From positions 17,344,456 through 17,408,455 of the forward strand of contig CM022671.1 of NCBI GenBank assembly GCA_012295275.1: 64,000 nucleotides of DNA, read 5' to 3'. The translations under genes were made by a program, and so were the position numbers. Shown piece after piece: positions 43,282-54,611 of the stretch. The notes below the pieces were generated by a model. That model did no database searches, was not told where the DNA came from, and saw only the letters and a list, made by a program, of their open reading frames with translations. Source of the stretch: Chrysomallon squamiferum. Taxonomy: Eukaryota; Mollusca; Gastropoda; Neomphalida; Peltospiridae. Positions within the stretch are counted from its first letter, which is position 1, and every line of letters begins with the position of its first letter.

Positions 43282-44239
43282 ATAAAGCATTAAGTTATTC
43301 TGCAAGAAACCTTCTTTTGATAAGAATTTCTGAAGCAAAACAATATGCTGATAAATACAGGTGTCAAACAAAATTTCATGTTAGAGAATTTTAAGGAGCA
43401 TTCCAAAATCAAATATAGTAAAATACATAGATACATTTAACACTGAAGGTATGAAAATTATATTTATGTTTGGTGGTATGAAAAAAACATTAATGCAGCT
43501 TTTGGATCACAAACTACAAAATAATTCAAGTTAAAAAAAATCATACAGAGCAAAAGGTTTAATTTGTTCAATATGAAAATGAGTAACTGTGCTTAGATAG
43601 AATTTAATAAGGTAATTATTTCTAAGATATAAATACCTCCAATGTCCTTTTTAGAATAAGCTTTCTTTCAAGTCGAAAATGTTTAACGTTTTTTGGCAAA
43701 GGTACAGAGCTGGAAAGAAAACAGCAAATTATTTCTACAATCTACAGAGATTATATCAGATTAAAAAATTAAATAAATATTCTGAAACTGCTTTAAAGAG
43801 AAAAAATGTAAACAAATTTACATTAAGAAAAACAAATTTGAAATTTAAAAGTTTATTGTTCTAAAATATGACATTTGTATGACACTGGTATGATCACAAA
43901 GACGACAACAGGTAAAAAAAAAATTAAAAAAGAGAGACAGAGAGAGACACAAAGAGAGAGAAAGAGAAAAAATTAATGGTTATAAAGTATATTTTACCCT
44001 TCTTAAAATCATTCATGAAATATGAAAAACACTGTAATAAGATATAAGATATAAATATTTTAAGAACAATCTGATGTTATTAAGTTTTAATTTATCAGAA
44101 TTCAAGCCATAAGGAAATTTTACGTGGCACTTGATTCTTCCATTTCCCCTCTGAGCTCATCAAGTTCTGAATTGAGTTCATTTTCTTGTTCCTGAACCTT
44201 TTCACTTGCACCAACTTCATATATCTCTGACAGATCCAT
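15410..44239 (-). CDS. CCDC162: Large CCDC162-like (DUF4549) protein, 49 coding exons, 2251 aa
   Basis: Exons 5' to 3': 44239-44124, 43709-43637, 43051-42941, 42516-42392, 41584-41401, 40989-40927, 40540-40339, 39600-39488, 39048-38923, 38562-38365, 37272-37127, 36473-36343, 35855-35749, 35323-35226, 34866-34765, 34392-34255, 33846-33738, 33266-33147, 32778-32578, 32343-32234, 31879-31789, 31530-31393, 31008-30859, 30262-30203, 29944-29565, 29125-28972, 28711-28614, 28122-28000, 27702-27622, 27081-26801, 26434-26256, 25755-25604, 25341-25252, 24819-24620, 24297-24135, 23870-23720, 23522-23385, 23069-22891, 22550-22487, 22170-22071, 21720-21564, 20901-20801, 20490-20342, 19859-19689, 19284-19189, 18831-18643, 17961-17901, 17468-17278, 15505-15410. 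Every junction is GT-AG and keeps the frame (6756 bp). The N-terminus matches my memory of DUF4549, the domain of CCDC162. No signal peptide or membrane segment is seen. Function is not established; the human gene is reported as a pseudogene. The gene model is firmer than the name. Confidence 0.8.
17257..17468 (-). other. Possible alternative 3' terminal exon of the CCDC162-like gene
   Basis: If the exon 48 donor (GTAAGA after position 17278) is not used, translation adds VRLEEK and stops at TAA (17259-17257). The minus strand then reads AATAAA at 17252-17247, only five bases past the stop. So intronic polyadenylation would give a protein with a different, 29-residue-shorter end (6 residues instead of the 31 of exon 49, plus the loss of intron context). 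The AT-rich DNA makes AATAAA common, so transcript data decide. Confidence 0.35.
21564..33846 (-). CDS. CCDC162: CCDC162-like gene, exons 17-41: conserved central body (residues 678-1900)
   Basis: This is the best-conserved-looking part: exons code for helical, mixed-charge sequence with few repeats. The largest exon (29944-29565, 380 bp) carries EMGFDEFHLFLRFVQFEF and FTPSFLSLAIHELDEGHVG. Exon 30 (27081-26801) carries FIPHYTEVLVMFKTLDD. Exon 35 (24297-24135) has a decayed second copy in the next upstream-numbered introns (25813-25965). No enzyme motif is recognisable, which fits a structural or scaffold role. Confidence 0.75.
21862..21951. repeat. AAT / GAT compound microsatellite in intron
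   Basis: AAT repeats switch to GAT repeats (about 45 bp) and back. It creates poly-isoleucine and poly-serine open frames on the minus strand that are not coding. Confidence 0.97.
24512..24546. repeat. (GA)n microsatellite in intron
   Basis: GGGAGA then GAGA repeat, about 35 bp, in the intron between exons 34 and 35 of the CCDC162-like gene. Confidence 0.9.
25813..25965 (-). pseudogene. Decayed duplicate of exon 35 of the CCDC162-like gene
   Basis: This intron segment aligns to 24211-24363 with a constant offset of about 1602 bases and no obvious gap, covering the 5' part of exon 35, its acceptor and about 60 bp of the upstream intron. The open frame reads FLSSTQELVEACILLEFFLK against LSSTQEPMEAYILLKFFLK in the real exon, with a TTTAG acceptor kept. 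The match fades after KFLE, so the 3' half of the exon and its donor are missing. The acceptor phase (1) does not fit the preceding exon 31 (phase 0), so use as an extra exon would break the frame. Confidence 0.8.
27082..27305. repeat. 58-bp minisatellite, about 4 copies, carrying a 3' splice site
   Basis: Units start at about 27082, 27140, 27198 and 27257. The first two bases of unit 1 are the AG (minus strand) of the acceptor of exon 30, whose edge is 27081. Units 2 and 3 keep the same TTTTTCTTAG string; unit 4 has lost the AG. The unit is not a multiple of three. Confidence 0.9.
30421..30647. mobile_element. Mariner/Tc1-type MITE, 227 bp, with 27-bp terminal inverted repeats
   Basis: The left end CAGGGGGGTGCAAAAGTAGG (30421 onward, repeat to 30447) and the right end (30620-30647) are inverted repeats, identical except for one extra G in the C/G run. 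TA flanks both ends (30419-30420 and 30648-30649), the target-site duplication of Tc1/mariner elements. The body is AT-rich with no transposase frame, so it is non-autonomous. It lies in the intron between exons 23 and 24 of the CCDC162-like gene. Confidence 0.88.
30648..30690. repeat. (GATA)n microsatellite beside the MITE
   Basis: GATA tetranucleotides abut the right end of the MITE, while a GT-rich repeat precedes its left end. The element may have inserted into a pre-existing microsatellite. Confidence 0.85.
34255..40540 (-). CDS. CCDC162: CCDC162-like gene, exons 7-16: low-complexity linker and acidic region (residues 225-677)
   Basis: Exon 7 (40540-40339) is serine- and proline-rich with IPIPAPPPIHT and ends in an alanine run, which suggests a disordered linker. 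Exons 9-10 are charged and aromatic (KWWTQLRQE). Exon 12 has a basic patch (KFVNKKKRKDS) that could be a nuclear or basic binding signal. Exon 15 encodes a GGGGG stretch next to GSHMYLHH. Exon 16 is acidic. The acceptor of exon 16 has been duplicated into the intron (see the direct repeat at 34382-34610). Confidence 0.75.
34382..34610. repeat. Direct repeat copying the acceptor of exon 16
   Basis: Two copies, about 34389-34482 and 34520-34608, offset about 125-131 bases. Both hold TTATTCTGA, an A-rich run, CCATATCATAAATATCTATA and GACTAATTC. On the minus strand copy 1 is the real acceptor and first bases of exon 16 (edge 34392). Copy 2 has the same AG before AATAA with a longer pyrimidine tract, and no open exon behind it. 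Confidence 0.85.
36213..36282. repeat. (TATAA)n pentanucleotide microsatellite
   Basis: About 14 perfect units of TATAA in the intron between exons 12 and 13 of the CCDC162-like gene. It generates a false isoleucine/tyrosine open frame. Confidence 0.97.
40927..44239 (-). CDS. CCDC162: CCDC162-like gene, exons 1-6: N-terminal DUF4549 module (residues 1-224)
   Basis: The ATG at 44239 opens an acidic leader rich in E and coiled-coil-like. It is followed by PLPKNVKHFRLERK, then NIPLLLHQ, LRWKRFCEHTSVIEVMYPLY, EYHDAVNRSQRLSIARE and FIYLRWLVYHLHSVKKF. The order of these conserved blocks is what I recall for DUF4549. Exon 5 has two nearby acceptors; only the inner one (exon edge 41584) fits the phase of exon 4. 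The 5' UTR upstream includes a short GT run just before the ATG. Confidence 0.75.
43242..43279. repeat. (TA)n microsatellite
   Basis: About 38 bp of TA repeat in the intron between exons 2 and 3 of the CCDC162-like gene. Confidence 0.95.
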
Positions 44240-47200
44240 GTTGATGTCTGTGTGTGTGTCTCAAAACCAGGAACTACAGCTTCCTATCTTCAAAACTGTT
44301 AATAACTACATATTTCAATGCTTCTGAAAAACAATAATTTTTAAAGAATTCATAAAAATAAAAAAAAACAAACAAAAAAAAAGAATCAATATTATTATTT
44401 AATTTTATTTATTTATTTATTTAATTTAATTTTTTTTTATTATATATATTTTGTTTCATGTGTAGTTAAATTCATTATAGCCTAAATGGGCAAAATGAAC
44501 AAATAGCCTAAATTGAATTTAAAAAAATTGTAAACAATTCCAAACATACCATTGTTAGGTTAGGATAATTATGACATGTAAGTAACAGTATTATTAAGCA
44601 ATTTTATATTACAATTTCTGTATTATGCCACTAACTTTTAAATTTCAACTTATTGTTCTTTTTTTTTTTTTTTTTTTTTTTATGTAATTCATATACCATA
44701 TAAAAACCTTTGTTAGCAGTGATAAATTATACATTTTGAAATAGATAAAATTCTAAGAGAGTAAACATTTATCTTAATTCTTAATTCTATTTTTTTTTCA
44801 TATGCAAAAACAATGCCCACAGTTTGAAGACATGTACTGTTAAAAGTCAAGGGTAGTAAATGAATCCTTGGCTTAGAACCAGTGCCAGATGATCCAACAG
44901 GAAAGTTGCTTTTATTTAAAGTATTTTGGAATTGAGTTCATATCTGTTGTAACTACATAATTTCTGATGCTTGAATAATTGTTTACATCTTAAAGATTTG
45001 AAAAAGAATCTACTAGGTGAGAATTCAGTGGTTTACTTACTAAATTATTGAACTGATAAAGCAAACTGTTTTAGCTTGAATTTAAAAGGTACATAATAAA
45101 TTACATTACTATTATGTACATATCAAATCTGATAGCCTACTCATTTCATCACAAGGATCTGAAGAACAGTCTTCATTATGAGAATTCTTGACACTAAATA
45201 CTGAGCCTTTACGAAAATTCCTACTACCTTCTTCCACTATGAGAAGTCTGTATCGAGCACAATCAGTGAATCACAACTTAATTTACACGACAGAATGGAA
45301 CGATTATAACTGAATATAGCTATAGTTTATAGATTTATTATTGTTTATAATAATGCATAACGTATAAAAAGTTTCTAGAAATAATATACCGTTCAGATCT
45401 GTGTAAATGATGTGCCAAGACACAGAAAATAAGTTAAATTTTCTGTCAAAATTATTAACAAAAGATAGCAATGAATCGAAGGGATCCTTCCACAGTCATC
45501 AATATGGCAATGCTGATTTTTGTTTATTAAGAATACATTTGACTTCACAGAAATGCTGTGCGATAAAACTATAATAAATACTTTTTACACAGGGAATAAT
45601 GACAGTTAAAAATATTCATGTTAATAATAAAAGTAGGCTAACTACACAAAATAATCAGAAAAATCTCACTATTAATTTTTGTACAGATACTTCTGCAAAC
45701 CCTGGTCGCACGGCAACGTTTTGTAAGGGAGATAACTCAAGAACTATAACGGGTCTCAGACCCGCTATAATTAATGTGTTAGTTCGAAGAGATTCTGTCA
45801 CAAACATAAACATCTTTAATGATAATTTATAATAATTTACATTTAATAGTTATAATTAACAAAAAAAAATAATTAGAATTACTGTTATTTTTTTTTTTTT
45901 TTTTCCTTATGTTGGATTTTATTTATAATCCACATTTCCACAATAACCATTCCAAACTTGCAGTATTCTTCTTTGATTATGTCATGTTAGTACAGCCATT
46001 TTGTATGAACTAATAATGAAAACTGAATAATCAAAATAGTGATTCAACATATTTAATGTGCATAATTAATATAACCACATACATATATAAAAACTAGTTA
46101 ACAGCAAAACAAATCTATTACCATTAAAAAGCACAAAATAAAATAACATACATGCACTAACCCATTGTATATTGTTAACATGTTGTAAATAAATATCAAA
46201 TACTATTCATCCTAGTACTATCTGCTCATATGAAACATATCATTGTCTAAAAAATACTGAAAAACACAAATTTATGTGTTAAATGATTATTCTGAGTAAG
46301 TATAACATCAAATGGTGATGGTGATGAAAATTGTAATTTAAATAAGTGATGTTAATTGTGATTTGTGTTAATTTGTAATGTTAACATGATAGTTTAGAAC
46401 ATCTAACGTATCTGGAGAAGCATGTATATATAAAACATTAAAAGCTAATAATATATTATTTTAAATCACTTATTTGTTGTTTAAATTGAAAATAAAAGAC
46501 AAGTTCTTTTTTCTTTTCTTTTTTTTATTAATCTTAATCATAAAAATTTGGCTTGATGCTTATACAATATTTCAACAAGTTAATAATTTAACATTTATGA
46601 AAATATTAATATGTTAATACAAGAACTCTGTGATAACTGTTACACTGCATAATTAAAGATTCTGGTTCCATCATTCAGTCATGGATTTCAGGAAAATTGA
46701 TTACTGTCATTGCTGTATACAAAATTTCCTACATGAAATATATTTCTGTATATAAAAAAAATAAAGTAGTGCAAAAAGAAGTTGAATAACATTGGACAGA
46801 ACAAAATAAAAAATTATAATACCTATTTTATTCCTTTATATCTATATATGATTGTAGATGTACATTTTCTAATTAAATTAAATACAACATGATCATATAT
46901 TAAATATTTTAAAAAAATGAGTATTTACTATAAACATTGATGCCAGATCTTTCAGGAAATTCATAATCCTTTTGTAAAAACAAGTCATTTCTGCATGACT
47001 AACACATATACAGATTAAATTCACACATTTATCAATTTGGTAGTGGTAAATGAAACAAATATACCAGCAGATATGACCAAAATTAGAAAATGGTTAGGAT
47101 AACAAACAGCAAAGTCTATAAACAAAAATGATCACTTTCTAAAATAATATATAATTAACATGCCACCTTTGAATGACCAAAAATTTACTATCCAGTGGAT

Positions 47201-47910
47201 TTCATAACAATATGGAAAAAAACTTTTTTCATGAAGATTTATTTAACATACAAATTTTTATTTTTATATATTTTTTACTCCTTCAAGATATTTTTCTGTA
47301 TTTACATTCTGAAAATCAAATGTACACAAACAAAATGAAAAACCTTTAAAAAATAACCTGGAATGTGAATTTATTTCAACAATAAACATAGGTTTATAAT
47401 ATCGTCACGATATAAAAATAAATCTGTACAAATCCTTTGGTTGTTTGTTTTCCTTCTTAAAAGAATATAAACATAATATGGCAAAATGTATCCCCAAAAT
47501 TTTAATACTGGTTAAAATCTTTTAAATTACATAGCTAACATGATTGTAATTGAAATCAGTTGTGGTTTTACATAATTATAAAGATGCCGGATCAATGTCC
47601 TGCATTTATATTATTACAACAGTCCTGAACATAAATGACAAAAGTTATGAAATTATAATTTAATGCTGACATCACTAAACTGTACAAGTTTTGTCTTTTT
47701 GTTTTTATTTTGTTATGTTTCTGAAAAACCAGGAATATCTGAATAGTTTGTACATCGCACTTTAACTGGTTTTCACTCAGTAGTTAAAACAAATTGTTTT
47801 TTTAACTTAGGTTTAACAGAATGACATGTATGAAATAAAGGCATGTAATAAATGAATGTTAACCCACAATGAATAAAAAATCCCACACAACATTAATAAA
47901 TAAATTAAAC
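44240..47910. other. Intergenic between the CCDC162-like gene and SLC35C1
   Basis: About 3.7 kb. The left part is the promoter side of the CCDC162-like gene; the right part must hold the SLC35C1 3' UTR. A GC-richer island at about 45680-45790 contains AAGGGAGATAACTCAAG and a perfect 7-bp inverted repeat CGGGTCT-C-AGACCCG at 45750-45764. The open frame across it (45599-45832) has no family resemblance. Poly-T tracts lie at 44659-44681 and 45890-45904. Confidence 0.6.
45750..45764. repeat. Short perfect palindrome in a GC-richer island
   Basis: CGGGTCT and AGACCCG flank a single C. It lies 1.5 kb upstream of the CCDC162-like start codon, just after a GGGAGATAACTC string. It could be a binding site for a dimeric factor or part of an old repeat; the sequence does not decide. 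Confidence 0.4.
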
Positions 47911-49535
47911 TTAAGCAGGGTTCTTTAATAATTTTTCTTCATCAAGTTCAGCATCCAGCAGTTTCTGTTTGCTTTCCTGAATATGTTTGTCTTTCATTTC
48001 TTTACGTCTCACTTCTGTGTAACCAGCAGAACCCCCCAACACAATGAGATTGCTCAACCACCAAAGCAAAGGCTTTCTGTCTTGATAAAACACACAAGCC
48101 AAAACTGTCTGTGCACATGCTTTTGCTGTTCCAGATATATTATGTGTCAGAGGTGATGTGATTTGAATTTGAAGTCCAGTGATATAGCCAATGCCAAATC
48201 CAAAAATGCCACTAACAATCATTATATTCCAAAATTTTATTTCTCCTAACTTTGGAAAGTTAACAACCTCATTGTACTCCCCAAATATAAACATTAGAGG
48301 AATAAAGAGAACTGTTGCATTAATGTTGTTGTACAGAGTTAATTGCCAGACATTGTTGTCAAGAAGTGGCAGAATTTTCTTTGTGTAGATAGCATTCATG
48401 GCCACACTTGCACTGGCCATCACTCCAAATATAACTCCAATAACAGACAGTGATCCTGGGGGAAAATGAAATAATAAAATCTAATTTAAAACATGAAGTG
48501 ATTAAATATTATAGACAAAAATTAACATTTATGTAATAGTCAAAATGAAAGAATCTAAACTTAAAAGAATCTAAACTCAAAAAACAGTCATAGGCAATAC
48601 AAGTAGAAAAAGGATAAAATACTTATCACCATAATTTAAAATGATATTTAGTAACTATAATAAGCAATAGAAATGAAAGTATTACTAATGCACTGAAATG
48701 ATATCTTCTGCATTGAATTTCTAATGATTATTTTATTTACCTGCTGCCCCTTCTTGATCTACACCAAGAATAAAGCCACTAATGATGATAAAACAACAAA
48801 CTACGGCCTTCACAGATGTTGTCTGTTTCAGCATCACATAGGACAAAACCTGTAATTAAAATATATTGGAATTCTGTATGCATGAAACCCTAGCAAATAA
48901 ACCTAATCATAACTTAATCATTGTCATTTAATGAAATACTGGGAACCCAATATACAAAAAACCTAGCAAATAAACCAAAATCATACAATTAATCACTGTC
49001 ATTTAATAAAATACTTAACAGAAATATGTATGTGAATAAGATGAAATAATAAAATTTTATCATATACATTTTATTTCCTTATTTAGAAAAGTTCATTAGT
49101 TAATATTTCAAATGTTTAAAAAAAACATTTTTTAAATTAAAATAAATTTTGGAAAAAGAAAAGAAGAAAAAGGAAAAGGCATATTATATTTAACAGTGCT
49201 AAAAGAATCAGGCTAAACTTTGATTCAAATCATATGGTGGATTTATCTATCTCTTAATACTGTAATAATAATTAGACAATACCCACCAAACATACAGGTT
49301 TGTCAACATTTTCTCTTAAACCTTTTCTTAATGCAGTGTGGGCTATATCCATATGTTAATGATTCACCTGTGTTTCATTTAATATTTATCTATTTCAATA
49401 CAGTAGCAGCTAGGTTTATATATATAAACTTAAATGTCATTTTAAAGATAGATTATAAAATATGAATATTGAGACCTAGTTATGAATCTAATTTAAATGG
49501 TAAAATGTTTATTAAATAACTCTGCATTAATTCAT

Positions 49536-49567
<32 letters not shown>

Positions 49568-49636
49568 GATAGATATACAGATAGAGAGACAGACAGAGAC
49601 AGACGAACAGATAGACAGATAGACGAACAGATAGAC

Positions 49637-49670
<34 letters not shown>

Positions 49671-51913
49671 GCTAGCAGGCAGACAGATAGGTAGAAATAT
49701 ACCCTATTTAATATTTAATATTATAAAACTGGATTAAAGGTACTCTATAAAACTGTAATATACAAACCACATTGAAAACTGTAGTCAAAGAACGTCCAAC
49801 ATAGTAAAATGCAACACCAACATACATGAGACAGAGATTGTTGAATGTTATCATTGCCACAAAAATAACTGAGAGAGGAAGTACCTGAAAAGAGGAAACA
49901 TAATTATCATTTCAAATAAAAATGTGCTATCTGGTATTGTATATTATTAGCAGTCTGTTAGGTGTAAAATTCCAGGAAATAATACATGAAATACTAAAAA
50001 AAAAAAATAAATAAGTAAATTCAGAAATGATATATCTGCTAAGCATAAAATTGTTTATTCTTTATTTTATTCACATTTACAAATGATTTAGAAAAAATGT
50101 GTTTTTGCATATATGTGTTTATGAAAATTTAAAAAAAAAAAAAAAAAAAAAAATTAGATACAATTTACATAAGACCGTACTATTTCCTTTTTAACTTCTC
50201 TGGTAACACAAGAAGAATGCCCACTGACTAGCAAATTATTTAGAATAAAATAAAAATATTTAATCCCTTTTATTATCCATATTCCATAAGTAACAGATCA
50301 GAATCATTCCACTTTTTTTTTTTGTCATTAGATGGTTAAAGCAAGTAAAAATTTGTTTAAAATTACATATCTTTAAAGAAAATAAACATAAGTAAATAAT
50401 GATAATATTCTGTAAATATGTTTTAAAGTTTACTCACTGTTCTACATATCTTCCAGTCTAACTTAAAAGGAGGAAATGTGATCAGATGGGGAACATACTG
50501 AGCAGCGAAACTTAGAACAACACACAGAAAAACAGTAACAACACACTGAAACCATGTCACAAAGAGTGGCGCATGTAACTGCAAAATAAAACCAAATAAA
50601 TCAGATCAATACTTAATATATACGACTAATACTATAAACTCACTTTGTAATTTTAAATGTAATTTTGTTTTACAGTGACAATGTTAAAGACACCTACTGA
50701 CACGAAAGTAACTGATCATCAGTCAGCAGCAGGAGAATTTTTATATGTACATTCATGCAGAACAGAGAAAAGTATGGGTTTAATAAACCTTATTCTTTTT
50801 CCAGTTGACTGGAATATGCAGTAGAACATTACGTACATGAACAGCTTATTTTGTGATTCATCATGCATCCAACCTGAGTTGCTCTTCATCCATTTAAATT
50901 GTCAAAAGATTTAAATGATTTACTTTTACTGCTGGTTGTCAAAAGGTTTAAAATCTATAACTTTAAGACTGGAAATTTGACTAGTTTCATAAACTTACAT
51001 GTTTTACAGTAAGGTGTTACTCAATAAAAGAAAAAAATTACTATTTTCTGTGAAGATATGTAAAAGTATTTTCATGAGAAGTTTACCTTAAGATCTTTAC
51101 TGCTAAGGAGATATTTATTCACAAATACCATCGATATGGATATAAACCTAAAAAAAAATAATAATAATAATTTAAAATAACAATAAAATACATATCTTTT
51201 CATAATGTATAATAATTTTCAATGTATCTTATCCAAATAATATGATGTAAGGAATATAATGTCTTTAAATTCAGTCTTTAAATTGTGTATATTAAATAAA
51301 AGATCAAAAGGTTATAAATGCTTGACATTGTCCTAATGTTAACAATAGATGCAGATTTGGATTCCTTGTGAATTCCTTTTTGCTGCAACAGCAGCATTGA
51401 GAAGATTGGCCTGCTGGTTCATGAAATATCAGGCTCCAAAAACTGAATCCCAATATTTATCAAAATCTGAATCAGTCTGTTTACAACCATTGTGTAAACT
51501 GATATGGAATGACCATGTAACAGTTTTGCTTATAAAAGTATTATCATTTCTGTTATTTTCAAAAATGTAACAAAATCTTAAAATACCATTTTAAAAATAT
51601 TCTTAATGAAACACATGACACATTTTTTTTTATAGCCATAAACTCATTAGGATTATGTTTATGATCTTAAACAGAGTCAATGCTTTGGTTGAACATCTGT
51701 ACCTTTGATTAAAAGGTGATACTGATTGTGACAGATGTTCAGCAGATTAAGTATCAAATGGAAAGAAAAATGGAGAAATTAATATGAATAAAAACTAGTA
51801 TAAATTAAAATGAGACTCTGTTATGTTAAAGTGACCATATCTTTAAAAAAAAAATTACATTTCAAAATGTTATCTTTTAAAAATTAGTTTTTGTTTTTTT
51901 CAATTTATTATTA

Positions 51914-51944
<31 letters not shown>

Positions 51945-52904
51945 TTTATTTATGTTTACATTAATAATTTTCATCACTTATTTTTCTGTAAAAGATGGAT
52001 TTTTATGTAAAAAATTAAAAAAAATTAAAATAGTAATAATAATAAGAATAACAATTGCACACTGCTTTTTGCTGTGGATGAGAAAGAAATGATGAAAAAA
52101 AGAAAGGATAATTATTATTATTATATTTATTAATTAAAACAATAAAATGCCCTCTCAATCATAATCAAAACTTTAAACCTAAACAATAACTATAATACCT
52201 AAACCAGGAACACAAACCTAAAACATTTTCCTAATAAATAAAAAATAATAATAAAAATCAAAAATAAAACCTAATCAAAAAGTCAAGCACAGCAATCAAT
52301 ATATATGTATGTATGTATGTATGTATCCAAATATCTCAGTGTGAGAACATATAAATCATAATGAATGATACATTTTAAATGTTTTCACATCCAGTGTAAG
52401 CACATTTAACAAACCATTCAAGTTAAAAAATTAAAAAATTAAATTAAAAATCACCTTCTACATAATTATGAGAATACCCTTTTAATGAACTGAAAACCAT
52501 TCAGTGTTAATATTAGAAAATATTTATTATTGTGTGTGTGTGTGTGTGTGTGAATATATACATAGTAACATACATATATATATATATTATATATTATTAA
52601 AAAATAATAATAATAATAATAAATCAAATAAAATTTTTAAATATTTATGTATGTAGTTATTTTTATATTTTCTTTCTTTCTTACCATTAAAAAATAATAC
52701 ATTTATAAAATAGAGAAACACACGTCATCTTATAAATAACACAGGACTACAAATCCTAGAAAGGAATGAATATAATTTAAATAAAATAAAATAAAAGTAA
52801 ATACATCATTATATTACAAAACTTTAAAAGTGTTACTGACAAACTTACCAATATGCTGATACCACAGCAAAGATTTTTAGGGATTTGGAAAGGAGAGACT
52901 CCAT
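47911..52904 (-). CDS. SLC35C1: GDP-fucose transporter 1, 6 coding exons, 342 aa
   Basis: Exons 5' to 3': 52904-52849, 51147-51087, 50578-50438, 49884-49768, 48849-48741, 48455-47911 (stop). All are GT-AG with matching phases (1029 bp). Recognisable SLC35C1 blocks: [18 protein letters not shown] near residue 20, [20 protein letters not shown] in exon 4, [10 protein letters not shown] and GVDQEGA in exon 5, and [20 protein letters not shown] in exon 6. The protein is a ten-helix-type Golgi antiporter that brings GDP-fucose into the lumen for fucosylation and exports GMP. The N-terminal tail is about 20 residues shorter than the human protein (364 aa from memory). The C-terminus is a charged cytosolic tail ending LLKNPA. 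Confidence 0.94.
48885..49016. repeat. 73-bp imperfect tandem duplication in SLC35C1 intron
   Basis: CCTAGCAAATAAACC at 48889 recurs at 48962, and both are followed by a diverged TCATTTAATNAAATACT. The array starts 35 bp upstream of the exon 5 acceptor. Confidence 0.8.
49538..49690. repeat. TA then GATA/GACA compound microsatellite
   Basis: About 25 bp of TA repeat followed by about 120 bp of GATA, GACA and GACAGA steps, in the SLC35C1 intron between exons 4 and 5. Confidence 0.95.
51905..51953. repeat. TTA / TTTA microsatellite
   Basis: TTA repeat turning into TTTA repeat in SLC35C1 intron 1. Further TATG (52303-52326) and GT (52531-52552) runs lie in the same intron, which holds no coding exon that I can see. 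Confidence 0.93.
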
Positions 52905-54611
52905 GACTTCTCTTTTCCCTCTGGATTTGCCTTTAGAATAAAAAAATGAGTTCATCTCATTCACTAAACAAGAATAACTAGATTTGACAGCACCGGTGTT
53001 AACGCAAATATTGTCAACGTAATTTAAAATGTAAAAGCAAATGTTATTGTGTTACTTCATTTATACTCATCTATCAAACAGTAACAAAATATGTAAATTA
53101 TTTGATTGAATGAAATACAATGATTTTGTTTAGCAAAAGATTAAAATATTTGTGAAAGACTATTATTAGGGGACATATTTAATTTCACAAGCGGTACACA
53201 AATATCTTATCACCTGATTTATGGTCAAAACTGAAAAAAACGAAATATGAAAACAACGGTTTTTTACAGATTCAGTATATATTAATAATTTTGTAAATTT
53301 GCCATTATTTAAATTATTTCATTTATTATAAATATAAGATAAATAAATATATTAATTAGCAAGACTTTTAATTAATTAATATTTTTACTCTCTTGGTCAT
53401 TCCGAATTTTGAACATTTGGACTATCGACTGGTCAAACTGCAAAAAATTGTAGTACGTAGTTTTAACCCAATGCGTAACTAAATTAAATTTTAGTTTATG
53501 TTTGTCCACGTTGTGATCGTCCAAATGTTTTTATTTTCGTATTGGTGCAAACTACCGAGCAAAGTATGGCTTTAAGTTCGCAGTTTTGACAAAGGCTGAT
53601 AAAGAGATAATACAAATATGGTATAATGACACCAGTTATGATCTATTTATTTAATTCTGATTTTAAAAATATTATAATTACACGTTAAAATACATTATTA
53701 TTATACACACACTGACACAATAACACTATTACTGTTAGTATTACACAGTGCTACTCAACTTAGTCTTACAACTTACAATTCTACTACACAGGCTGAGTAA
53801 TGGTAACTCTTGTTACTAATACTAGTATAAATTTATATTCATTAAATATAAATATTGAGAAATGAAAGTGAATTTAAAATATAAATAAATAAAATTTAAG
53901 TAAAATAAATAAAATTGTTAATGTTATGGTGACAGACCATTTGACATTGGCAAGATTACTGTTGTCAGTGTTGATGTACTTTATACTTTTATAGTACTGT
54001 AAGTGTTTTGCTATTTGTATTTTTGTAAATTATGGTATATAACACTCTAAATACTTTAATATAATCCACGTTGTCATGTTTGTGACACACCATCAAATAC
54101 CATCACGCATTTGTAAATCAGATATAGCATATTTTTAAATTCAAACCACTACCAAGCAATTTGTTTTGACTGGTAACATTGTCACTTCTTTAGCCAGTAA
54201 TACCTAGATGTGTGTTCTTGGAGCATGTATTATTTGTCTATGGTATTTCAGTAAAACTAGTTAGAATAGCATTTGGTGTGCAAGCTCGTAATAAACATTT
54301 CTGTCACTAACATTTTTTTTTTTCATTTTTTTTTTTTCAGTCTTTTATTATAAAATATTATTGTTTGGACATTTGTTTTGTAATGATTCATTGTCTGAGT
54401 GTTTTTTTATGATCTGAAATATTGCCTGCTGACAATATGCAAGCAAAATGAAATTCTACAAAAAAATATATAAATCATTGGTAACAGAATGAACATTTTA
54501 ATAAATCATTAAATGTATACTTGGTTATTAAAAACGTATGTATTATATATTAAAATCAGTAATGATTTATTTATTTATTTTAAATTATAAACAACACAAT
54601 TTTATGTTTAT
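52905..54611. promoter_or_regulatory. Divergent spacer between SLC35C1 and DPM3
   Basis: The two start codons face away from each other across 1.7 kb, so this stretch must hold both promoters. The part around 53400-53580 is richer in G, C and CpG than its surroundings and contains ATTGG (a CCAAT box on the minus strand) near 53540. Transcription start sites cannot be placed from sequence alone. Confidence 0.5.

Noticed and set aside
45599-45832. 77-codon frame as a gene
   Set aside because: No splice context, no recognisable domain, composition of intergenic DNA.
49560-49690. CRISPR-like array
   Set aside because: GATA/GACA repeats are a microsatellite with no spacers, in animal DNA.
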